Source: Variovorax sp. HW608 (lineage in GTDB: Bacteria; Pseudomonadota; Gammaproteobacteria; Burkholderiales; Burkholderiaceae_C). From it: a stretch of DNA of 64,000 bases. Shown here in pieces: positions 58,339 through 64,000 of this stretch (positions within the stretch are counted from its first letter, which is position 1; each line of letters begins with the position of its first letter). The stretch is taken from assembly GCF_900090195.1 (NCBI RefSeq), contig NZ_LT607803.1:3348001-3412000 (forward strand). Direction: 5' to 3'. The notes under the pieces are model-generated. The model had not been told where the DNA came from, did not search any database, and worked only from the letters and a program-made list of their open reading frames with translations. The translations under genes were made by a program, and so were the position numbers.

Positions 58339-59298
58339 ATGGCCGCCTCCTCACTCATGTCGACCGACGAAGTGCCCTCGCGCGAACGCGCGCCGGTGTG
58401 GCGCGACTGGGTGTGGCGCCATTTCGGCGGGCTCGAATCCGACCTGTACGGCGACACCGAATTCGAAGGCCATCTCGCCGCCTCGCACGCCGGCGACGTG
58501 ATCCTGACCCGGCTCGAAGCCAACCGCCACCGCGTTCTGCGCACCCGTCAGATGGCGCGCACCAGCGAAGCCCCCTACCTGAAGATCGTCGCGCCGTGGC
58601 AAGGCTCGGCGGAAGTCGTCCAGTGCGGGCGGGCGGCGGCGGTGCGTGCCGGCGGCTGGACGCTCTACGACACCACCACCGACTACACCGTCGCCAATCC
58701 GGAGCGCAGCGACCACCTGATCGTGATGCTGCCCAAGGACCAGATCGCCGCCCCGGGCCTGCCGCTTCGCGACCTCGTGGCGCGGCGCATCGGCGGCGGC
58801 AGCGGCATCTCGCGCGTGGCGCTGGAGACCATGCGCAACACCTACCAGGAGCTGCCGTGCATGAGCGAAGCGGCGGCGCGCGGGGCGGGCGAACTGATCA
58901 TCCAGCTCGTGCGGCTGTCGCTGATGGAGCTGGCCGGGCAGGACACGCCGCGCACCCAGCGCGAGGCCCTGAAGGACCGGATCCGCCGCCATGTGGCGCA
59001 GCATCTGCATGATCCGGCCCTGTCGATCGAAGCGATCGCGCAGGCGCTGCGGTGCAGCAAGCGGCATCTGCACAACGCCTTCGCGGGCGACGACGATACG
59101 CTGACCGGCTACATCCTCCAGCAGCGGCTCGCCGCCTGCATCCGCGACCTGCAGGACCCGGCAAATGCCGCGCGGTCGATCACCGACATCGCACTGGCCT
59201 CCGGCTTTTGCAACCTCTCGCATTTCAGCCGGGTGTTCCGCGAGCACACCGGCGGCAGCCCGAGCGAATTCAGGCAGCAGGCGAGGCGAGGCGCCTGA
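58339..59298 (+). CDS. AraC-family regulator with FeaR-like sensor domain
   Basis: This 319-residue protein has an N-terminal AraC-binding-2-type domain (LESDLYGDTEFEGHLAAS, HRVLRTRQMARTSEAPYLKI, WTLYDTTTDYTV), as in FeaR. The C-terminal double HTH has LSIEAIAQALRCSKRHLHNAF and SITDIALASGFCNLSHFSRVF. FeaR controls aromatic-amine and aldehyde oxidation. Here it is divergent from the ABC operon that ends in an aldehyde dehydrogenase, so it is the probable activator. The 182-bp gap should hold its sites; none could be assigned. Confidence 0.88.
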   Translation: MAASSLMSTDEVPSRERAPVWRDWVWRHFGGLESDLYGDTEFEGHLAASHAGDVILTRLEANRHRVLRTRQMARTSEAPYLKIVAPWQGSAEVVQCGRAAAVRAGGWTLYDTTTDYTVANPERSDHLIVMLPKDQIAAPGLPLRDLVARRIGGGSGISRVALETMRNTYQELPCMSEAAARGAGELIIQLVRLSLMELAGQDTPRTQREALKDRIRRHVAQHLHDPALSIEAIAQALRCSKRHLHNAFAGDDDTLTGYILQQRLAACIRDLQDPANAARSITDIALASGFCNLSHFSRVFREHTGGSPSEFRQQARRGA

Positions 59299-59301
59299 CG
59301 C

Positions 59302-60993
59302 GTGGGCGTGCCGTCGGCGCATCACGCCTCTCGCGCCTTTCGCGCGGCCGATTGGGTGGCCGGCCTGTCGATCGCCGGCCTGCTGCTGCCCGAGGCCGTG
59401 GCCTATTCGGGCATTGCGGGGCTGCCGCCGCAGGCGGGCGTGATCGCGCTACTCGTGGGCCTCGTCATCTACGGCCTGCTCGGCAGCAGCCGCTTTGCGA
59501 TCGTCTCGGCCACCTCTTCGTCCGCCGCCGTGCTGCTGGCGGCCACCACCTCGGCCGCGCAGGGCGATCTCGCGCTGCGGATCGCGCTCGGCACGGGCAT
59601 CGTCGTGCTCGCCGGCGTGTTCTTCCTGATCGCCGCGGCGGCGCGGCTCGGCGCCGTGTCCAACCTGATCGCCAAGCCGGTGCTGCGCGGCTTCGCGCTG
59701 GGCCTGGCGCTGACCATCGTGGTCAAGCAGATGCCGAAGGTGGTCGACGTGCAGCCGGCGCACGGCGATTTCCTGCGCCTCACGTGGGAACTGGCCGCGA
59801 GCATCGGCCGGTGGAACTTCGCGGGCCTCGCGATGGCGGCGACCGGCGTGGCATTGCTGCAGGGCCTGGGCCGTTGGCGAGCGACCCGCGCCGTGCCGGC
59901 GGCGCTGCTGGTGATCGCGGCCGGCATCGCGCTCGACCTGGCCGGCGTGTGCCGGCAATGGGGCATCGACGCGGTGGGCCCTATCGAGATCCGCCTCACG
60001 GCCCCGAGCCTGCCGGAGCTTTCGCGCGAGCTGTGGCTGCGCATGGGCGAACTGGCCTTTGCGATGGCGCTGATCCTCTATGCGGAGTCGTACGGATCGA
60101 TCCGCACTTTCGCTCTGCGGCATGGCGACAGCGTCTCGGCCAACCGCGATCTGATGGCGCTCGGCGCGGCCAATCTCGTCTCGGGCCTGTTCCAGGGCAT
60201 GCCGGTCGGCGCGGGTTTTTCGGCCACCTCGGCCAACGAAGCCGCCGGCGCCCAGACCCGCGCGGCCGGATTGATCGCGGGCGGCGTGGTCCTGCTGGCG
60301 GCGATCGCGCTCTTGCCGTGGATCGCCCACACGCCCGAGCCGCTCTTGGCGGCCATCGTGATCCATGCGGTCGGCCACACGCTCAACCCCGGCAGCCTGC
60401 GACCCTATTTCTCGTGGCGACGCGACCGGCTGATCGCGCTCGTGGCCTTCGTCGCGGTGCTGCTGCTGGGCGTGCTGGACGGCCTTTTGGCCGCCATTGG
60501 CGTCAGCCTGTTGCTTCTGCTGCGGGGCATGTCGGCCGACCGCGTGAGCTGGCTCGGCCGGCTCGGCGACAGCCACGATTTCGTCGACATCGCGCGGCAC
60601 CCCGAAGCGCGGGTGCCGCCCGGCATGCAGATCGCGCGGCCCGAGATGCCGCTCTTCTTCGGCAACGTCGAGCCGGTGTTCGCCAGGATCCAGTCGCAGC
60701 TGGAGCAGGCGCCGGACCTCCATCACGTGGTGCTGAGTCTCGAGGAATCGGCCGACCTCGACGGCACCAGCACCGAAGCGCTGTGCGACTTCGCGGCCCA
60801 TGTCCGCCAGCGCGGCGCACAGCTGATTCTTGCCCGCGTGAAGGACTCGGTGCGCGACCTGCTCGCGAAGGTGCGGTCCGACGATCTGCCGCCCACCGCC
60901 TATGCGGCCTGGAGCGTCGACGACGCCGTGCAGCAGGCCGGCCAGCGCCAGCCCGCTGGGGCGGCAGACACGGTCAGGCCAGCGCGGCCGTGA
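59302..60993 (+). CDS. SulP-family anion transporter with STAS domain
   Basis: This 563-residue protein has about 10-12 helices. DWVAGLSIAGLLLPEAVAYSG is the SulP opening, and SANRDLMALGAANLVSGLFQGMPVG and FSATSANEAAGAQTR are conserved. The C-terminal cytoplasmic STAS domain (about residues 435-545) shows LEESADLDGTSTEALCDF. It carries sulfate, bicarbonate, dicarboxylate or similar anions; specificity is unknown. The GTG start (59302) is three bases after the AraC stop. The end overlaps the convergent kinase gene by 20 bp. Confidence 0.9.
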   Translation: MGVPSAHHASRAFRAADWVAGLSIAGLLLPEAVAYSGIAGLPPQAGVIALLVGLVIYGLLGSSRFAIVSATSSSAAVLLAATTSAAQGDLALRIALGTGIVVLAGVFFLIAAAARLGAVSNLIAKPVLRGFALGLALTIVVKQMPKVVDVQPAHGDFLRLTWELAASIGRWNFAGLAMAATGVALLQGLGRWRATRAVPAALLVIAAGIALDLAGVCRQWGIDAVGPIEIRLTAPSLPELSRELWLRMGELAFAMALILYAESYGSIRTFALRHGDSVSANRDLMALGAANLVSGLFQGMPVGAGFSATSANEAAGAQTRAAGLIAGGVVLLAAIALLPWIAHTPEPLLAAIVIHAVGHTLNPGSLRPYFSWRRDRLIALVAFVAVLLLGVLDGLLAAIGVSLLLLLRGMSADRVSWLGRLGDSHDFVDIARHPEARVPPGMQIARPEMPLFFGNVEPVFARIQSQLEQAPDLHHVVLSLEESADLDGTSTEALCDFAAHVRQRGAQLILARVKDSVRDLLAKVRSDDLPPTAYAAWSVDDAVQQAGQRQPAGAADTVRPARP

Positions 60994-62266
60994 CGGCGAG
61001 CCCCGGCGCGGCGTTGCGCACCGAGAGCCGGCCGCCGTGCGCTTCGGCCACCAGCCGGCACAGGTACATGCCGAGCCCGACGCCGCCGGTCGCGCGCTGG
61101 CGTGCGCTGTCGGTGCGGTAGAAGGGCTCGGTCAGCCGGTCGAGCTGGGCCGCATCGACGCCCGGGCCGAAATCGCGCACCTCCATTTCGATGCCGCCCT
61201 GCCCCGCGCGGCGCAATGCCAGATGCGGCGGCTGCGGGCCTTCGGCGCCGTGGCGCAGGGCGTTGTCCAGCAGGTTGCGCACCAGGAGGCGGATGCGCGC
61301 GCGGTCCAGCGAGAGCGTCGGCAGATCGGTCGGCGCGTCGATGACGACCCGCTCCCCGCCCTCCAGCTCGCCCGCCACTTCGCGCACCAGCGCTGCGAGA
61401 TCGACCGGCTCGCGATGCAGCGCTGCATGTGGACTGGCGAGCCGCTCGCTTTCGAGCAGGTCGCTGATCAGGTCGCGCATCTCCGCCAGATCGCGCAGCA
61501 GCGCGGCGCGCTCGGTCGCGCCTTCGGGCGTCGCCGGCAGCAGCTCGGCGTTGAGCCGCGCACGGGTGAGCGGCGAACGCAGCTCGTGACTGAGCGCCAG
61601 CAGCAAGGCCCGCTTGGCGTCGAGCATGCCCTGGATGTCGCGCGCCATGGTGTTGATGCGCGCCGCGAGATCGCCCAGTTCGTCGCGCCGCCGCAGCGGG
61701 ATCGGCGCATCGAAGGCCCCGCGCCCGAAACGCTCGGCACCGGCGCGGATGTCGTCGAGCGGGCGCAGCAATCGGCGCACATAGGCATAGGCCAGCACGA
61801 TCAAGCCCAGCAGCAGCGCGAGCGTGATCCAGCCGATGCCCTGCGGCTCGCGCTGCCAGGGCAGCGTGCCGAGCCCGAAGGTGACGCGGTGGCCGTCGGC
61901 GGTGGTGCGGCTGAGCCAGTCGCCGCGCGCGCCGTAGCCGTAGCCGTAGCGGCGGCGGTCCGGATGCGAATCCCAGTTCACCGCCGGTCCTTCGATGCGG
62001 ATCGAGATCGGCAGGCGCGCGACCAGCGCCTTCGCGCGCTCGACGTCGGGCGGCGTGCCGAGGTCGGCCACGAGGCGGTCCAGGTAGTCGGTCACGATCG
62101 GCCGCGCGGCATCGCGCCAGCCGCCGGAGAAGGCGCGCTGCATGCCGCCGAGGAACACCGCCGTCATCGCCAGCGCGAGCAGCACGAAAACGGTGATGAG
62201 CCGCACGCGCAGCGAATGGCCCCAGCGATGGCGCCAGTGCGAAGGCCGGCCGTTGCTACGCCTCAT
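60974..62266 (-). CDS. CpxA-like sensor histidine kinase
   Basis: This 430-residue kinase has TM1 at about 20-40, a periplasmic sensor (41-145) and TM2 at about 146-165. A HAMP domain (LRPLDDIRAGAERFGRG) precedes His227 in ALSHELRSPLTRAR. The ATPase has LLDNALRHG (N box), FGPGVD and GVGLGMYLC. The ATG at 62266 overlaps the regulator stop (ATGA). The order CpxP/Spy-like, DUF4260, regulator, kinase and the sensor size suggest envelope-stress sensing. Confidence 0.9.
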   Translation of the reverse strand: MRRSNGRPSHWRHRWGHSLRVRLITVFVLLALAMTAVFLGGMQRAFSGGWRDAARPIVTDYLDRLVADLGTPPDVERAKALVARLPISIRIEGPAVNWDSHPDRRRYGYGYGARGDWLSRTTADGHRVTFGLGTLPWQREPQGIGWITLALLLGLIVLAYAYVRRLLRPLDDIRAGAERFGRGAFDAPIPLRRRDELGDLAARINTMARDIQGMLDAKRALLLALSHELRSPLTRARLNAELLPATPEGATERAALLRDLAEMRDLISDLLESERLASPHAALHREPVDLAALVREVAGELEGGERVVIDAPTDLPTLSLDRARIRLLVRNLLDNALRHGAEGPQPPHLALRRAGQGGIEMEVRDFGPGVDAAQLDRLTEPFYRTDSARQRATGGVGLGMYLCRLVAEAHGGRLSVRNAAPGLAVTAALA

Positions 62267-62949
62267 GGCGCGCTCTTGCCCACGGCGAGCGTGTAGCCCG
62301 CGTTGCGCAGCGTCTTGATGCAGTCCAGCGGTTCGAGCTTCTTGCGCAGCCGGCTGACGACGATGTCGACTGCGCGCGTGTAGAGCTCGGCCTCGTGCCC
62401 GCGCAGGCGGTTGAGGATGTCGTCGCGGCTCCAGACCTTGCCGGGCTGGTCGGCCAGCAGCGCGAGCAGCTCGAACTCGGTGCCGGTCAGCTCGATGCGC
62501 TCGCCGTGGCGCAGGACTTCGCGCTTGTCGAGGTCGATCGAGAGGCCGTCGAAGTCCCGGCGCTGCGCCGGCGGTGCGGCCGGCGTGCTGCGCTGGCGCC
62601 GCAGGATGGTCTGCACCCGCGCCACCAGTTCGCGCGGCTCGAAGGGCTTGGGCAGGTAGTCGTCGGCGCCGAGCTCGAGGCCCACCACGCGGTCCATGAC
62701 CTCGCCGCGTGCGGTCAGCATCACGATCGGGATGTCGCTTTCCTTGCGGATCTCGCGGCACAGCGCGAAGCCGTCCATCTCGGGCAGCATGACGTCGAGG
62801 ATCGCGGCGTCATAGTGGCCGGCGCGCAGCTTCGCCAGGCCGTCGCTGGGGCGCGTGGTGCTCTCCAGCACGTAGTCGAAGCGCGCGAAGTAGCTCGCGA
62901 GCGGTGCGCCCAGGTGCTCGTCGTCGTCGATCAGCAGGATGCGTGGCAT
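62263..62949 (-). CDS. CpxR-like response regulator
   Basis: This 228-residue OmpR-family regulator has receiver residues IDDDE, Asp52 (AAILDVMLPEMDG) and Lys101 (DDYLPKPFE). The winged helix shows LTGTEFELLALLADQPGKVW, then YTRAVDIVVSRLRKKLEPLD. MPRILLIDDD is taken as the start; an ATG 15 bases upstream is possible. It is coupled to the kinase by ATGA. Confidence 0.9.
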   Translation of the reverse strand: MPRILLIDDDEHLGAPLASYFARFDYVLESTTRPSDGLAKLRAGHYDAAILDVMLPEMDGFALCREIRKESDIPIVMLTARGEVMDRVVGLELGADDYLPKPFEPRELVARVQTILRRQRSTPAAPPAQRRDFDGLSIDLDKREVLRHGERIELTGTEFELLALLADQPGKVWSRDDILNRLRGHEAELYTRAVDIVVSRLRKKLEPLDCIKTLRNAGYTLAVGKSAP

Positions 62950-62977
62950 TCGGGCATTGTGCATACGCCGGTCGCGT

Positions 62978-63454
62978 TCACCAGGGATCGGCCGGCCCGA
63001 TGCGCCCGAGGTGCGTGGCCGCGAAGCCCGAGCCGTATTTCAGTCCCAGGCCCAGCATGCGGTCGAAGCCGATGTGCGCGCACCAGATCAGGCCGACCGC
63101 GAGCGCGACCGGCAGACCGGCCACGGCGCCGAGCGCGAGCAGCGCCACCGGCAGGGCGTACGCGTGCGCGAGGTTGTAGATCGCCGCGCCGGTGCGCGGC
63201 CCTGCCAGGTAGCCGAGGACCGAGAGGTCGGGCACGAGGAACAGCGTGGCGAATGCGCCCCAACCTGCACCGAACTGCCCGTAGCCGGCGACCGAGGCGA
63301 GCAGCACGACGAGGCCTTCGAGGCGCAGCACCGTGCGGACGCCGCCGGAGACCGCGCCCTCTGCAGCGGCATCGGCCGCCTGCCGGCGGGTCGTCCACGC
63401 CGCCGGCCAGTTCCCGGCGCGCGGCACGCCCGATGAGTGCGAGACGTAGCTCAT
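62978..63454 (-). CDS. DUF4260-family small membrane protein
   Basis: This 158-residue protein has about four helices. The family pattern is clear: LRLEGLVVLLASVAGYGQFG, FLVPDLSVLGYLAGPRTGA, IYNLAHAYALPVAL and IWCAHIGFDRMLGLGLKYG. Function unknown. The ATG overlaps the stop of the Spy-like gene, and 28 bp separate it from the regulator, so it is a member of the stress operon. Confidence 0.85.
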   Translation of the reverse strand: MSYVSHSSGVPRAGNWPAAWTTRRQAADAAAEGAVSGGVRTVLRLEGLVVLLASVAGYGQFGAGWGAFATLFLVPDLSVLGYLAGPRTGAAIYNLAHAYALPVALLALGAVAGLPVALAVGLIWCAHIGFDRMLGLGLKYGSGFAATHLGRIGPADPW

Positions 63455-63915
63455 CCCCGGCCCCAGCGTCGGGCGCGGTCCATGAAGTCACGGACCTTCT
63501 GCTGCTGCGTCGGATTGAGGCTGTCGAAGAAGTCGGCCGCCGCGGCGATCACCTCGGGGCTGCCGGCCTGGATGGCGGCGGTCTTGTCCTCGACCAGTTT
63601 CTTCGCACGCTCCTGGTCGAGCTTGTCGCCGGCAAACAGGGCACGGAACTCGGCACGCGGATCGCCGCCGCCGCGCAGTGCCGCGCGCTGGGCCTGGATC
63701 TTCTCGCTCAGGGTCACGAGCTTGGCTTTCTGCGCGGCGTCGAGTTCGAGCTTGCTGCTCACGCGCTCGACCATGCGTGCGCGGAATTCGGCGCGGTCCT
63801 GCTCGGAGGCGTTGTGCCAGCCGCCGTGGCGATAGGCACCGCAACCGGTGAGGCTGCCGGCGACCAGCGCCGCACCGGCGAGGCCGAAGAGGGATCGTTT
63901 GAACCAGGGATTCAT
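63451..63915 (-). CDS. CpxP/Spy-like periplasmic protein
   Basis: This 154-residue exported lipoprotein-like helical protein has signal ending AGSLTGCGAY (possible lipobox Cys at about 25) and two LTxxQ-like motifs, LELDAAQKAKL and LNPTQQQKVRDF, the mark of the CpxP/Spy group. These are chaperones or kinase inhibitors in the periplasm. The start at 63915 is favoured over 63921 by AGGAAG spacing. It heads the operon, and the bases to 64000 should hold the promoter. Confidence 0.87.
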   Translation of the reverse strand: MNPWFKRSLFGLAGAALVAGSLTGCGAYRHGGWHNASEQDRAEFRARMVERVSSKLELDAAQKAKLVTLSEKIQAQRAALRGGGDPRAEFRALFAGDKLDQERAKKLVEDKTAAIQAGSPEVIAAAADFFDSLNPTQQQKVRDFMDRARRWGRG

Positions 63916-64000
63916 GAGCATCTTCCTTGCGTTGCGATCGGGGATCGATCGGAAGACTCCATGCTCGCGGCGAGCGGCCGCGAAGTCCTTTCGCGGCGGT

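Overview
The window is 64 kb of GC-rich DNA from a betaproteobacterium of the Burkholderiales, most likely a Comamonadaceae member close to Variovorax. The grounds are family-level: Bug/TctC binding proteins with a trimeric porin, an atpIBEFHAGDC operon, the dat-ybeD-lipB-lipA order, a DUF3079 protein and GC-rich dispersed repeats typical of that family. No rRNA and no CRISPR array were seen; one tRNA gene is present.

Layout. 1-2740 is decayed accessory DNA on the 3' side of a tRNA-Arg gene: a chorismate-binding-enzyme fragment and an exported HExxH metallopeptidase gene split by an IS5/IS427-type element. 2904-9549 is a TetR-controlled RND efflux operon (acrR-like, then acrA, acrB and oprM-like) with an AcrR-type operator. 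9582-16357 holds a porin, a Bug protein, a truncated second porin copy, a TctD/TctE-like two-component system and an orphan iron-type binding protein. 16545-23000 carries a cytochrome c, small hydrolase and oxidoreductase genes, and a LemA-TPM-TPM operon. 22998-28997 is a ribose-type sugar ABC operon (ROK regulator, ATPase, permease, binding protein, dehydrogenase).

29406-36196 is the most striking part: a three-level nest. A group II intron sits directly behind the atpC terminator. Its maturase gene is split by a serine-recombinase element, and that recombinase gene is split by an IS21-family element. Every junction can be read to the base, and removing each insert restores the reading frame below it.

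36250-43543 is the complete F1Fo ATP synthase operon. 43720-46695 is the D-amino-acid aminotransferase/lipoate block. 46742-51035 has an acyl-CoA-ligase-like gene, an anion transporter, and an AraC regulator with a DMT exporter. 51039-59298 has an alkenal-type reductase and a branched-chain-type ABC transporter operon ending in an aldehyde dehydrogenase, with a divergent FeaR-like AraC regulator. 59302-60993 is a SulP transporter. 60974-63915 is a CpxP/Spy-like, DUF4260, CpxR-like, CpxA-like envelope-stress operon.

Functions are assigned from sequence motifs and remembered family features; no database search was run.
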